A stretch of 64,000 nt of DNA from CAVUAN01 sp963739435 (GCA_963739435.1 CAVUAN010000007.1:123647-187646), one strand, 5' to 3'; numbered from the stretch's first letter, positions 28,704 through 39,483 are shown. Made by a program: numbers and translations. The notes: generated by a model not told the origin, from the letters alone.

Positions 28704-31598
28704 TCACGCATTCATCACCCCGGCGACCTTCTCCACCTGGAACGCTTCGATGATGTCGCCGACCTTGACGTCCTGGAACCTGTCGAGGCCGATGCCGCAT
28801 TCGAAGCCCTGCTTGACCTCGGAGACGTCGTCCTTGAAGCGCCGCAGAGACCCGACCTTGCCTTCGTACACGACGCGGTTGTCGCGGAGCAGGCGCAATT
28901 GCGCCGACCGCGGGATCGATCCCTCCGTCACGTAGCAGCCGGCCACGATGCCGAACTTCGGCACCTTGAACGTGTTGCGCACTTCCGCGCGGCCGCGGGC
29001 GACTTCCTTCAAGGTCGGCGCCAGGAGGCCGACCATCGCCGCCTGGATCTCGTCGGTGACGTTGTAGATGACCGTGTGCAGGCGGATGTCGACGCCGTCT
29101 TTCTCCGCCTCTTCAGCCGCCTTCTTCTCGGGGCGTACGTTGAATCCCACGATGATCGCGCTCGAGGCCGAGGCCAGGAGCACGTCGTTGATGGTCACGG
29201 CGCCGACTCCGGCGTGGAGAAGGTTGATTTTCACCTGGTCGTTCGAGAGCTTGTTCAAAGCCTGGGTCAGGACCTCGGCCGAGCCCTGCACGTCGGCCTT
29301 CAGGATGATCGGAAGGGTCCGGATCGTGCCTTCCTGGATCTTGCTGAAGAGCTGATCGAGCGAGAGCTTCGAGGAGGAGGCCTGCGCCTTCTCCTTGTCC
29401 TTCTGCTGGCGGAACGCCGCCACCGAGCGCGCCTTGGCCTCGTCCTCGACGACCTGGAACACGTCGCCCGCCTGGGGCAGGTCCTCGAAGCCCGTGATCT
29501 CGACGGGTGTCGAAGGCGGCGCCTTGGCGAGCTTCTCTCCCCGGTCGTCGTTCATCGAGCGGATGCGCCCAAAGACCGAGCCGGCGAAGAAGACGTCGCC
29601 CACCTTCGCGGTGCCGGCCTGGATGAGCACCGTCGAGACGTTGCCGCGGCCCGCTTCGCGGCGGGCCTCGAGCACCACGCCGCGCGCCGCTTCGCCCGCA
29701 GGAGCCGTCAGCTCCTGCATGTCGGCGACGATGAGAAGGAGCTCCAGGAGGTGATCGATGCCCTGCTTCTTCAGGGCGGAGACTTCGGCCGATGGGACGT
29801 CGCCGCCCCAGGACTCGAGCAGCACGCCGCGGTCGGCGAGCTCCTTCTTGACGCGGTCCACGTTGGCGTTGTTCTTGTCGATCTTGTTGATCGCGACGAC
29901 GATCGGCACCTTTGCGGCGCGCGCGTGATCGATCGCCTCGATGGTCTGCGGCATCACGCCGTCGTCGGCGGCCACGACGAGGACGACGATGTCGGTCGCC
30001 TTGGCGCCGCGCGCGCGCATCGATGTGAAGGCCTCGTGGCCCGGCGTGTCGAGAAACACGATGGGCCGGCCCTTGGCCTCGACGCGGTAGGCGCCGATGT
30101 GCTGCGTGATGCCTCCGGCTTCGCCCGCCGCGACCTTGGTTTCGCGGATGGCATCCAGCAGCGACGTCTTTCCGTGATCGACGTGACCCATGACCGTGAC
30201 GACCGGAGCGCGCGCGACGCGCGGAGCGGCGGGCGCCGCCGCCTGGCCGTCTTTGCCCGGCTCACTCTCGGCGGCGACGCGGGAGAGCTCGAGCTCCTCC
30301 TCGAAAGAGACGACGGCCGCCTCGATGCCGACTTCGCGGGCAATCTGCACCGCCGTGGCGGCGTCGAGAGTCTGGTTGACCGTGGCCATGACGCCGCGCT
30401 GGAGGAGCAGGCGCTGGATGTCCTTGGCCAGCACGCCGAGCTTCTCCGACAACTCCTTGAGGGTGACGCCCTCGGACAGGAAGACGGGGCCGGTCGGCAT
30501 CGGCTTCTTGAACTCGAGGAGCTTGCCGGAATCGTGCGTGCGCGTTTCCTTGGCTGCGCGGCGCAGGGCCGACTTCGAGACCGGCCGCGGCGAGGCCGGT
30601 TCCTCCCCGCCCTCGCCCTTCTCGGTCAAGGGCAGCTGGATGTCGGAGTAGGTGTCCTCGACATAGGTGCCGAGGAACGCCCGCGGATCGACTTCGTCCG
30701 CGACGGTGATCTTCGGCTTGGCGCCGCCCTTCTTGGCCGACTTCTTGGCAGCCTCTTCGGCTTCCGCTTTCTTCCGCTTTCCGGCGCGGTCGGTCGTGAC
30801 CGGAGGCGCCACGGGACCCACGCGGGCTCCGGGCGGGCCGGGACGTCCCATGCCGGGGCGCGGCGGGCCGCCCTGGATCCGAGCGCCCGGCGAGCCGGGG
30901 GCCGGACGGTAGACGCTCGGGCTGGGCCGCGACGGCCCGCCGAGCGACGGGCGCGCCATGGGGCCACCCGTCGGTCCCGATGGGCGTTGAACCCCTGCCC
31001 CTGGCGCTCCGGGGCTCAGGCGCGGGCCGGCAGCGCTTCCGGGCGTCGGGCGGCCAGATCCGGGCCGCGGCGGCGGGGTCGGCCGCGGCGGCAGGATGAT
31101 CTTTCGGGGCAGAGGCTTGGGCGCTTGCGTCTGCGCCTGCGGCTCGGGCTCTTCCGCGATCACCGCCGTTCGAGCCGGCTCTGCCGGCTTTGCCCTGGCG
31201 CTGGCGGCTGACTCGGCGGGCGAGGTCGAAACCGCGGCATCTCCCGAGGCTGGCGGAGCCGCGGCGGCAGGCGGCACCGAGGCCGGGGCCTCCAGCTCCT
31301 CTGCGCCCTGCTCTGCTTCCTCTGAGCCCGCCGAGCCTTTCGGCAGGGCCGCCTTGTCGACGATCTTGATGCGCGAAAGGGCGCTCTTGGTCGGGCGAAC
31401 CGCCCGTGTCTCCGTGTCGCGCACGATCAGCTGCTTGGGCGCGTGGGTCTTTCCCTGGAGAATCGCCAGAACGGTCGTCTCGTCGAGCGCCGCCTGGGGC
31501 GACTTGACGTCGACGCCGATCGATTGAAGCAAGAAGAGGACTTCCTTGCTCGGAAGTCCCATCTGTTGCGCGAGCTCTTCGACTCGGATCTTTCCCAT
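28704..31598 (-). CDS. infB: Translation initiation factor IF-2
   Basis: 964-residue GTPase that delivers initiator tRNA. Order: N-terminal IF2_N helical domain (IRVEELAQQMGLPSKEVLFL), a long Pro/Ala/Gly-rich linker (about 80-290), a second IF2_N (GVTLKELSEKLGVLAKDIQR), then the G domain with VMGHVDHGKTSLLDAI (G1), GITQHIG, DTPGHEAF (G3) and NKIDK (G4), followed by domains II-IV ending with LDRFQDVKVGDIIEAFQVEK. The C2 domain that contacts fMet is intact. Confidence 0.98.
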   Translation of the reverse strand: MGKIRVEELAQQMGLPSKEVLFLLQSIGVDVKSPQAALDETTVLAILQGKTHAPKQLIVRDTETRAVRPTKSALSRIKIVDKAALPKGSAGSEEAEQGAEELEAPASVPPAAAAPPASGDAAVSTSPAESAASARAKPAEPARTAVIAEEPEPQAQTQAPKPLPRKIILPPRPTPPPRPGSGRPTPGSAAGPRLSPGAPGAGVQRPSGPTGGPMARPSLGGPSRPSPSVYRPAPGSPGARIQGGPPRPGMGRPGPPGARVGPVAPPVTTDRAGKRKKAEAEEAAKKSAKKGGAKPKITVADEVDPRAFLGTYVEDTYSDIQLPLTEKGEGGEEPASPRPVSKSALRRAAKETRTHDSGKLLEFKKPMPTGPVFLSEGVTLKELSEKLGVLAKDIQRLLLQRGVMATVNQTLDAATAVQIAREVGIEAAVVSFEEELELSRVAAESEPGKDGQAAAPAAPRVARAPVVTVMGHVDHGKTSLLDAIRETKVAAGEAGGITQHIGAYRVEAKGRPIVFLDTPGHEAFTSMRARGAKATDIVVLVVAADDGVMPQTIEAIDHARAAKVPIVVAINKIDKNNANVDRVKKELADRGVLLESWGGDVPSAEVSALKKQGIDHLLELLLIVADMQELTAPAGEAARGVVLEARREAGRGNVSTVLIQAGTAKVGDVFFAGSVFGRIRSMNDDRGEKLAKAPPSTPVEITGFEDLPQAGDVFQVVEDEAKARSVAAFRQQKDKEKAQASSSKLSLDQLFSKIQEGTIRTLPIILKADVQGSAEVLTQALNKLSNDQVKINLLHAGVGAVTINDVLLASASSAIIVGFNVRPEKKAAEEAEKDGVDIRLHTVIYNVTDEIQAAMVGLLAPTLKEVARGRAEVRNTFKVPKFGIVAGCYVTEGSIPRSAQLRLLRDNRVVYEGKVGSLRRFKDDVSEVKQGFECGIGLDRFQDVKVGDIIEAFQVEKVAGVMNA

Positions 31599-31607
31599 TC
31601 GTCGGGC

Positions 31608-33065
31608 CTACTCCCTCACTCCGGTCTCTTCGGTTCCTGCGGAGACGGCCTCGCCGTCGCCGGCGCCGTCCTCGTCCTGTCCTTGTGTCTCGTCCGCCTC
31701 TTCGGGCTCCGGCGCCTCCTCGGCGGCGCGCGCGGCCTCGAGGATCTTCTCGGCGGTCTTCTCTCCGATGCCTTCGATCTCCGCCAGTTCCGCGGCCGTC
31801 TTTTCGAGCAGGTCGGCGAGCGTCGTCAGGCCGGCCTCGGCGAGCCGGGCGGCCGTCTTCTCGCCGATGCCTTCGATCTCGGCGACGGGCGTCTGGCGGC
31901 GGCGCGACATCTGGAGCATGCGGGTCAGCGCTTCGGCGACTTCGCCCTTGACCTCGCTCTCGCCCTTGATCTCGATCTTCAAGCCGATCAGCGCCGAGGC
32001 CAGCCGCACGTTCTGGCCCTTCTTGCCGATCGCGAGAGAGAGCTGGTCGTCCTCGACGACGCAGTCGAGGCTCATGCCGCCGTCCTCGTGGTGGATGGGC
32101 GAGACGCGCGTGATCTTGGCCGGCGCCAGAGCGTTTTGCGCAAACGTGATGAGGTCGTCCGAGTAGAGGATGACGTCGATCTTCTCGCCGTGCAGCTCGC
32201 GCATGATCGACTGCACCCGGCTGCCGCGCATACCGACGCACGCGCCGACCGGGTCGACGTCCCTCTCGCGCGACCGCACCGCCACCTTGGCGCGCTCGCC
32301 GGGCTGGCGGACGGCGCCCTTGATGACCACCGTGCCGTCGTAAATCTCCGGCACTTCCATCTCGAAGAGACGGATCAGGAGGCGGGGATCGGTCCGAGAA
32401 AGGACGAGCTGCGGGCCCTTCGGGTTCTTGTGGACGTCGAAGAGGATGGCACGGATGCGTTCGCCCTGCCCGTAGCGTTCGGCGCGGGACTGCTGGTCGC
32501 GCGGGATGATCGATTCCGTCTTTCCGAGGTCGACGATCATGTCGCCGCGCTCGAAGCGCTTCACCGTGCCGCTCATCATGTCGCCGACCTTCGGGTAGTA
32601 CTCGTTGTAGATGTTGTCCCGCTCGGCTTCGCGGACCTTCTGGTACAGCACCTGCTTGGCCGTCTGCGCGGCGATGCGCCCGAGGCCGACCGGCTCGCGG
32701 TAGACGCGCACGACGTCGCCGACCTGGACGTCGGAGACCTCGGTCGGCGGCTCGCCCTCGGCGCCCGAACGCAGCACCCGCACGTCGCCCTTCGTGCCTT
32801 CCTTGGCCACGACGGCCTGCGCCTCCTCGAGGAGGATCTGCGGCGGCGGCTCCTCGGACTCCGTGTCGAGCTCGGTGACCACGGTGCGGTGCGAGAAAGC
32901 CGTCATCTCGCCCGTCTTGCGGTCGATCGACGTCACGACGGCCTTGTCGTGGTAGTACTTGCGGGCGGCCGAAGACATGGCTTCTTCGAGCGCGCCGAAC
33001 ATCTTCTCCGGGTCGATGTCCTTCTCGCGCGAAACCTGTCGTATGACCGACGGATCGATAATCAT
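31608..33065 (-). CDS. nusA: Transcription termination/antitermination protein NusA
   Basis: About 485 residues from ATG 33065 (an upstream in-frame start lies in the heptamer repeat and adds low-complexity sequence). N-terminal RNAP-binding domain (EKMFGALEEAMSSAARKYYH), S1 (VGDMMSGTVKRFERGDMIVD), KH1/KH2 (VGACVGMRGSRVQSIMREL; IGKKGQNVRLASALIG) and a C-terminal part with two helix-hairpin-helix repeats (EIEGIGEKTAARLAEAG; EIEGIGEKTAEKILEAA) and an acidic tail. The duplicated HhH module in place of the E. coli AR1/AR2 repeats is seen in other phyla. Confidence 0.97.
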   Translation of the reverse strand: MIIDPSVIRQVSREKDIDPEKMFGALEEAMSSAARKYYHDKAVVTSIDRKTGEMTAFSHRTVVTELDTESEEPPPQILLEEAQAVVAKEGTKGDVRVLRSGAEGEPPTEVSDVQVGDVVRVYREPVGLGRIAAQTAKQVLYQKVREAERDNIYNEYYPKVGDMMSGTVKRFERGDMIVDLGKTESIIPRDQQSRAERYGQGERIRAILFDVHKNPKGPQLVLSRTDPRLLIRLFEMEVPEIYDGTVVIKGAVRQPGERAKVAVRSRERDVDPVGACVGMRGSRVQSIMRELHGEKIDVILYSDDLITFAQNALAPAKITRVSPIHHEDGGMSLDCVVEDDQLSLAIGKKGQNVRLASALIGLKIEIKGESEVKGEVAEALTRMLQMSRRRQTPVAEIEGIGEKTAARLAEAGLTTLADLLEKTAAELAEIEGIGEKTAEKILEAARAAEEAPEPEEADETQGQDEDGAGDGEAVSAGTEETGVRE

Positions 33066-33106
33066 TTCGAACCCGCTCTCCTCACTTCTCGCCGGACTTC
33101 CTTTTC

Positions 33107-33162
33107 GCCTTCCGCCTTCCGCCCCCGGTCTCCCACCTTTCAGCCCTCGGCCCTCGGCCACT
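33107..33162. repeat. Degenerate heptamer array between rimP and nusA (8 units)
   Basis: In seven-base phase: GCCTTCC, GCCTTCC, GCCCCCG, GTCTCCC, ACCTTTC, AGCCCTC, GGCCCTC, GGCCACT. Nearly all follow the pattern N-N-C-C-N-N-C. The rimP stop codon and its last residues (PRAEG) are encoded inside the array. Confidence 0.6.
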
Positions 33163-33661
33163 CGAAATCCAATCGGGCCTGCCGAATATTGCCGAAACGG
33201 ACATTATAGATTCTGCGGTTCTCCTCATCAACGACCCGAAGCAGGTCCCCCTCCACTTTCTCCAGTGTTCCCTGAAGGTTGCGCGACGGCAGGACCGCCG
33301 CTTTGCCGGGCGATCCGATCGGCTCGGGCATCACCGGCGCATCGGTGCGAACCCGCACGCGGCGGCCCACGAACCGCGCGGCGTCCTCGATCGAGTAGAG
33401 CTTGCGGTCCAGCCCGGCCGAAGAGACCTCGAGCGCATAGCGATGGGGAATCGCGTCCGAGGCATCGAGCAATGCTGAAACCTCCCGGGAGACGGCTTCG
33501 CAGTCGTCCACCGTCACGGGATCTCCCGTGGCGCGCTCGAGCACGAGCCGCACGACCGTGTAGCGGCCGGCCCCCGCCGTCTCAACGGCGAGCAACCGGC
33601 AGGCCTTTTCGGCCGCGATGGCGCGGATCTCTTGTGTCGTCGTTTCGCTCAATATCTGCAT
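33140..33661 (-). CDS. rimP: Ribosome maturation factor RimP
   Basis: 173-residue protein for 30S assembly. N-terminal alpha-beta domain (EKACRLLAVETAGAGRYTVV, VDDCEAVSREVSALLD) and the signature HRYALEVSSAGLDRKL, then a C-terminal SH3-like barrel (VGRRVRVRT, LEKVEGDLLRVVDEE). First gene of the rimP-nusA-infB operon. Start at ATG 33661 lies five bases after the T-run of a terminator-like hairpin, leaving no room for a Shine-Dalgarno, which is unusual. The stop lies in the heptamer repeat. Confidence 0.93.
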   Translation of the reverse strand: MQILSETTTQEIRAIAAEKACRLLAVETAGAGRYTVVRLVLERATGDPVTVDDCEAVSREVSALLDASDAIPHRYALEVSSAGLDRKLYSIEDAARFVGRRVRVRTDAPVMPEPIGSPGKAAVLPSRNLQGTLEKVEGDLLRVVDEENRRIYNVRFGNIRQARLDFEWPRAEG

Positions 33662-33666
33662 CGAAC

Positions 33667-33688
33667 AAAAAAGCGGGCCGAGGCCCGC
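33667..33688 (-). terminator. Terminator-like hairpin immediately upstream of rimP
   Basis: GCGGGCC and GGCCCGC pair with a two- to four-base loop, followed on the minus strand by six T residues; the rimP ATG comes five bases later. It could end the upstream gene transcript or attenuate the rimP-nusA-infB operon. Confidence 0.75.
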
Positions 33689-33749
33689 GTTCTCAAAAAC
33701 CGCTGCGTTTTCTATCAGATTCGAAGGCTCGGAGCAACCGGACGGGCGT

Positions 33750-34193
33750 CTAGTGCTCGCCGCCTTCGGCCTCTGCGAGCGCTTCCTGCCAGGCCCGCCG
33801 CGACGGCACGGCGGCAAAGAGGCAGCCGCAGGACAAGGCGAAGAGCAGGCTGACGCCGACCAGGCCCCCGCCTGAAAAACCGAGCATCAAGCCGAAGAGC
33901 GCCGGAGCCTCGGCCGCTCCGAACCGGAGATAGAAAAACGAACGGACGCGCGAAGCCGGAGCGCCCGACCCGCGCTGAAGCCTCCGCCGGCCGAGCCAGT
34001 TCGCCCAGGAGTACTCGCCGGCTCCGAGAGCCAGGAAACACACGGCCAGGGCCTCCGACCGGCCCGTCGGGTCCGAAGGCGCCGCGCCCCCGCGGCGGGC
34101 GACCCAGATGAGGGCCGCGTAGACCCCGATCGAGGCCAGGAACACGACGTGGACCAGGCTCGCGACGTTACGGTCTTTTTCGGGGCTGCTCAC
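33750..34193 (-). CDS. Small four-helix membrane protein of unknown function
   Basis: 147 residues with four predicted hydrophobic helices (about 12-32, 48-66, 88-108, 112-132), as in several uncharacterised acidobacterial membrane proteins with glycine-rich packing (LMLGFSGGGLVGVSLLF). No catalytic motif visible. Upstream of rimP on the same strand but separated from it by a terminator hairpin; divergent from the tonB-like gene. Confidence 0.7.
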   Translation of the reverse strand: MSSPEKDRNVASLVHVVFLASIGVYAALIWVARRGGAAPSDPTGRSEALAVCFLALGAGEYSWANWLGRRRLQRGSGAPASRVRSFFYLRFGAAEAPALFGLMLGFSGGGLVGVSLLFALSCGCLFAAVPSRRAWQEALAEAEGGEH

Positions 34194-34280
34194 GGCGGAA
34201 AGTGTAGCCCGGGAAGGAGTTTTTTCCCGTCCGGCGTGTTAGAGGATGCAGGGGGAAGGACCCGAAAGGGGAAGGACTGT

Positions 34281-35222
34281 TTGTTCAATCTCGAGCGCAA
34301 ACCGGACAGGCCCTTTCCGGTAGAACGAGCGATTCTCTTTTCGATCGTCGCCCATGTTGTCGCTTTCCTCTTCTTCCTCATGATGCCCGAGCGTAAGCCG
34401 CCCGATCCCAGCAAGGGCCTGCTCGCCGCGTTCGTTCCACCCGCCGACGATCGGCCGATCCCGGTCCGGTTCAAGGACTCTATTGGCAAGGAGCACCCCA
34501 ACCCCAAGAAGTCGGACCTCTCCGACAAAGACCGCGTTGCCGCCGGCGGGGACCCGTCGAAGCCGAAGGCCGACACGCCGTTTGTTCCGGAAAACAGGGG
34601 CAAACAGGGGCTCGATCCCGGAGCCCCGCTCATCTCTCCGCCGCGCGCGTCGCGAGGGACCGAGGCGGAAGACCGCGCGGCCACCGCGGCGGAGGCTCAG
34701 AAGAGCCCGAAAGAGGCGGGCGGAGAGAACCCCTTCTACGTGCCGCCGCAGGGCGAATCGAAGCTAGCGGACCTGAACCAGGCCATCAAGCGCGCCGCCC
34801 GCGGCGTCGGGTCGCCCGGCCAGGGGGGCAGCCCCCCGTCCAATCCCGACGGAGGCTTCAAGGACACCGGGCCGCTGTCCTTCGACTCGAGCTGGTACGA
34901 CTGGGGGCCTTACGCGGCGGAAATGATCCGCCGCATCAAGCTGCACTGGGAAATCCCGGAGCTGGCACGCCTGGGCTGGAAAGGCCGGGTCACGATCCGC
35001 TTCTACATTCGCGGCAATGGCCAGGTCGAGGGCGCCCAGATCCTCTCGGTGTCGGGCGTGCCGCCTTTCGACCACGCCGCCTTCCAGGCCATCGTGACCT
35101 CCTCGCCGTTTCGCCCGCTCCCGGCCGACCTCGGGAGCGACCGCGAAGGCGTGACCGTAACCTTCTTCTACAACCTGCGTCCCGAGGATGAGCAAAGAGG
35201 CGCGAATGGGGGGAGCCACTGA
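34281..35222 (+). CDS. TonB-family energy transducer
   Basis: About 313 residues from TTG 34281, with AAGGA close upstream. One N-terminal transmembrane helix (AILFSIVAHVVAFLFFLMM), a long periplasmic proline/charged linker, then the TonB C-terminal domain: WGPYAAEMIRRIKLHWEIPE, WKGRVTIRFYIRGNGQVEGA, SGVPPFDHAAFQAIVTSSPF and a final VTVTFFYNLRP. Likely transduces proton-motive force to outer-membrane receptors; no exbB/exbD neighbours. An in-frame extension to 34149 has no ribosome-binding site. Confidence 0.87.
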   Translation: MFNLERKPDRPFPVERAILFSIVAHVVAFLFFLMMPERKPPDPSKGLLAAFVPPADDRPIPVRFKDSIGKEHPNPKKSDLSDKDRVAAGGDPSKPKADTPFVPENRGKQGLDPGAPLISPPRASRGTEAEDRAATAAEAQKSPKEAGGENPFYVPPQGESKLADLNQAIKRAARGVGSPGQGGSPPSNPDGGFKDTGPLSFDSSWYDWGPYAAEMIRRIKLHWEIPELARLGWKGRVTIRFYIRGNGQVEGAQILSVSGVPPFDHAAFQAIVTSSPFRPLPADLGSDREGVTVTFFYNLRPEDEQRGANGGSH

Positions 35223-35688
35223 ACGACCCGGCGGAGATCAAGCGGGCGCTCGAGGCCGCCTCGACCGTGGCGGTCGTGGGTTGCTCGCCAAGGCCTGTCC
35301 GGCCGTCGAACCAGATCGCCCGTTACCTGATCGCAAACGGCTACACCGTGATCCCGGTCAACCCCGGCCACCGCGAGATCCTGGGACTGCGCTCGTTACC
35401 GGTCCCTCTCCGAGATTCCGGCCGCCGTGCGGGTGGACATCGTGAACGTCTTTCGCCGATCGGACGAGGTTGCCCCGATTGCGGACCAGGCTATCGCGCG
35501 GGGGGTCGGCTTCTTCTTCATGCAGCAGGGCGTCCTGGACCCGCAGGCCGCCCAACGGCTCGAAGCAGCGGGTATACCGGTCGCCATGAATAGGTGCATC
35601 ATGGTCGAGCACGGACGCCTGGGTGTCCCGCCCCGGACCAGGAATGCCGGCGGCCCGCGAGAGCGTTTTAGACCTGCCGGACCGGTAG
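35219..35688 (+). CDS. CoA-binding domain protein (YccU-like), frameshifted
   Basis: Rossmann-like CoA-binding protein: VAVVGCSPRPVRPSNQIARY, GYTVIPVNPGHREILGLRSY, VDIVNVFRRSDEVAPIADQA and the conserved C-terminal AMNRCIMVEHGRL. The frame changes +1 near 35395 and probably again near 35655, where a frame ending at 35688 has a natural stop. The start is uncertain: only CTG 35219 is in frame, overlapping the tonB-like stop, or an ATG at 35206 if the G6 run at 35208-35213 carries one extra base. About 155 residues as joined. Confidence 0.8.
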
Positions 35689-35721
35689 CCGGTCTCGGTC
35701 AAGGAGGAGCGAGTCCAATCC

Positions 35722-37266
35722 ATGCAAAAGTCCACGAAAAGAGCCATTTCCTTTTCGGTCCTGATCGCGGGAGCCGTCGTCTTCGGGATGGTGGTGGCCG
35801 GATCGGTCCACGTGACACCACAGAGCTTCGCGCAGAAGAGCGACTCGACGGCGGCCTCGACGGCGCCGGCGCGGGTGCGGGGCGCAGGCCAGATGCTCCC
35901 GTCCTTCGCGGACATCGCGGAAGACGTCATGCCTTCGGTGGTTTCGATCACGTCGACGGAGATCGTCAAGGCGGGCGGGAACCGGCGGCGCGGCTCCGGC
36001 GGGGGAGGCGGCAGCGACGAGAATCCCTTCGAGTTCTTCTTCGGCCCGCAGGGGCCGCACGGCCAGCGCTTCGGCCAGGAAGAGGACCACAAGCAGGCCG
36101 AGGGCGGCACGGGCTTCGTGATCTCCGAAGACGGCTACGTCGTGACGAATTACCACGTCATCGAAAATGCCGACAAGATCGAAGTGCGGCTGACGAACAA
36201 CGAAACGGCCAAGGCCAAGCTCGTCGGGAAGGACCCGGCCACCGACCTCGCGCTGTTGAAGATCGACGTCAAGCAGCGCTTGAAGCCGCTCGAGCTCGGG
36301 GATTCGGACAAGCTCCGTGTCGGCGAGTGGGTCATGGCGATCGGAGATCCGATCTCCTTCGACAAGACCGTGACAGTCGGCGTCGTGTCGGGCAAGAACC
36401 GCTCGAACATCACGGCGGATCCAACGACCCGCTCCTTCGAGAACTTCATCCAAACGGACGCTGCCATCAACTTCGGGAATTCCGGCGGGCCCCTTCTCGA
36501 CGTCTACGGCCGGGTGATCGGCATCAACACGGCGATGTTCCGCCCGGCGCAGAACATTGGCTTCGCGGTGCCGGTCAACACGCTGAAGCAGGTCCTGCCG
36601 CAGCTGCGCGACAAGGGGAAGGTCGTCCGCGGCTATCTCGGCATCAACATCGCCAACGTGACGAGCGACGTCGCCTCGGCCTTCAACCTGAAGTCGACCG
36701 ACGGCGCTTTCGTGCAGTCCACGCTGCCCGACAAGCCGGGCGAAAAGGCGGGGTTGAAGCCCGGCGACACGATCGTTCGCGTGGACGGCGTTCCGGTCAA
36801 GGAGACGCGCGACCTGATCGGTTACGTTTCTGCGAAGCCTCCGGGAGGCAAGGTCAAGCTCGACTTGATCCGGGACGGCAAGGAGATGAGCGTGACCGCG
36901 TCGCTCGCCGACCGGGAGGCCGAGAGCACGGTGGACGAGGAGAAGGCGAGCAAGAGCTCGGACGACTCCCGGGGAAAGATCGGCGTCAGCGTCCAGGAAG
37001 TGACGCCGCAGGTGCGCCAGCTGGCCCGCCTCGAGCCCGACACGAAGGGCCTTCTGGTCGTGCACGTCAAGGAGGTTTCGGCAGCCTATGACGCGGGCCT
37101 CCGCGACAACGACATCATCACGCAGGTCAACGGCCGCACGGTCACCTCGACCGAGGAATTCGGGAAGATCGTGTCCGCCGCCAAGAAGGGCGACTACCTC
37201 AAGCTCTACGTGCTGCGCCTGCAGCCCAAGGCCTCGTTCTTCGCTCTGGTCAAGATCGAAGACTGA
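35722..37266 (+). CDS. degP: Do/DegP-family periplasmic serine protease
   Basis: 514-residue HtrA protease-chaperone. Signal peptide (1-37, cleavage near FAQ), then a trypsin-like domain with the triad His in VVTNYHVIENAD, Asp in ATDLALLKI and Ser in FGNSGGPLLD, and two PDZ domains (KGKVVRGYLGINIANVT... and RGKIGVSVQEVTPQVRQ...). The long Gly/Arg loop after ITSTEIV resembles the LA-loop region. Downstream is a strong terminator, then the NtrC-type regulator. Handles misfolded envelope proteins. Confidence 0.95.
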   Translation: MQKSTKRAISFSVLIAGAVVFGMVVAGSVHVTPQSFAQKSDSTAASTAPARVRGAGQMLPSFADIAEDVMPSVVSITSTEIVKAGGNRRRGSGGGGGSDENPFEFFFGPQGPHGQRFGQEEDHKQAEGGTGFVISEDGYVVTNYHVIENADKIEVRLTNNETAKAKLVGKDPATDLALLKIDVKQRLKPLELGDSDKLRVGEWVMAIGDPISFDKTVTVGVVSGKNRSNITADPTTRSFENFIQTDAAINFGNSGGPLLDVYGRVIGINTAMFRPAQNIGFAVPVNTLKQVLPQLRDKGKVVRGYLGINIANVTSDVASAFNLKSTDGAFVQSTLPDKPGEKAGLKPGDTIVRVDGVPVKETRDLIGYVSAKPPGGKVKLDLIRDGKEMSVTASLADREAESTVDEEKASKSSDDSRGKIGVSVQEVTPQVRQLARLEPDTKGLLVVHVKEVSAAYDAGLRDNDIITQVNGRTVTSTEEFGKIVSAAKKGDYLKLYVLRLQPKASFFALVKIED

Positions 37267-37297
37267 AGGCTGCCGCTTTCCGTCGAGCCGACGAAAC

Positions 37298-37329
37298 GCG
37301 CGCCCGCTTCGGCGGGCGCGCTCGTTTTT
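37298..37329 (+). terminator. Rho-independent terminator after degP
   Basis: Ten-base-pair stem GCGCGCCCGC/GCGGGCGCGC with TTCG loop, then TCGTTTTT. Separates degP from the regulator gene. Confidence 0.9.
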
Positions 37330-37344
37330 GGGAAGGATCGTCGG

Positions 37345-37365
37345 GGGTTGAGGGTTGGAAGTTCA
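37345..37365. repeat. Degenerate heptamer repeat (GGGTTGA type, 3 units)
   Basis: GGGTTGA, GGGTTGG, AAGTTCA in seven-base phase, nine bases before the regulator start codon. Weak but matches the heptamer-at-junction pattern elsewhere in the window. Confidence 0.45.
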
Positions 37366-37374
37366 GAACGAGAT

Positions 37375-38845
<1,471 letters not shown>

Positions 38846-38861
38846 GACTTTGGACTCTCCG

Positions 38862-39483
38862 ATGATCACCCTCAAGGATTTCGAAGAGACCGGAGCGCTT
38901 CTCACCGGCCACTTCCGGCTGTCGAGCGGTCTCCATTCGGATCGCTATCTCCAATGCGCCCGTTTGTTGATGTGGCCGGAGCGCGCAGAATTGGCCGGGC
39001 GAGAGCTTGCCGACGAAGCTGAAGGAGTTCGCTCCCTCCGCCGTCGTCTCGCCTGCCCTGGGAGGCGTCATCATCGGCCACGAGACGGCGCGCGCCCTCC
39101 GGCTGCCCGCGCTCTTTGTCGAGCGCAAGGACGGCGCCTTCGCGCTGCGGCGCGGCTTCGCGCTCGAGCCGGGCCAGACTGTCGCGGTCGTCGAGGACGT
39201 CTTCACGACCGGCAAGTCCACGCGGGAGGCGGCCGACGCCGTCGAGAAGGCCGGCGGCCGCGTCGTCGCCGTGGGCTCGATCGTCGACCGGGGCCTCCCT
39301 CCCGGCGCTTTCACCGTGCCCTCGCGGTCGCTCCTGTCGCTCGACGTTCCCTCCTGGCCCGAAGCCGAGTGTCCACTGTGCCGGGAGGGCCGGCCCGATC
39401 GACACTCCGGGCAGTCGGTTTCGATGAGGGGATTCCAAAGTTCAAGGTCCATGGAGGGCGCTAAGATCAATCCATGGAATTGA
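38862..39483 (+). CDS. pyrE: Orotate phosphoribosyltransferase (frameshifted near 39012)
   Basis: Converts orotate and PRPP to OMP in pyrimidine synthesis. Start ATG 38862: LKDFEETGALLTGHFRLSSG and SDRYLQCARLL; after a +1 change at about 39012: KEFAPSAVVSPALGGVIIGH and the PRPP-binding motif TVAVVEDVFTTGKSTREAA. Also SLDVPSWPEAECPLCREG at the C-terminus, as in the long bacterial form. The frame overlaps the next gene start by ten bases. Confidence 0.92.

Noticed and set aside
30262..32241. Long open frames antisense or out of frame to infB and nusA (and similarly to pnp, pheT and degP).
   Set aside because: They are Arg/Ala/Gly-rich by-products of high GC3 in the true genes, with no family motifs or ribosome-binding sites.
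33065..33161. Longer nusA N-terminus starting in the heptamer array.
   Set aside because: The extra residues are encoded by the repeat and low in complexity; ATG 33065 begins the conserved NusA sequence MIIDPSVIRQ.
35188..35445. A longer TonB-like protein reading past 35222 if one G is removed from the run at 35208-35213.
   Set aside because: The added 70 residues are Arg/Gly-rich, resemble antisense-type translation and overlap the clearly conserved CoA-binding domain.
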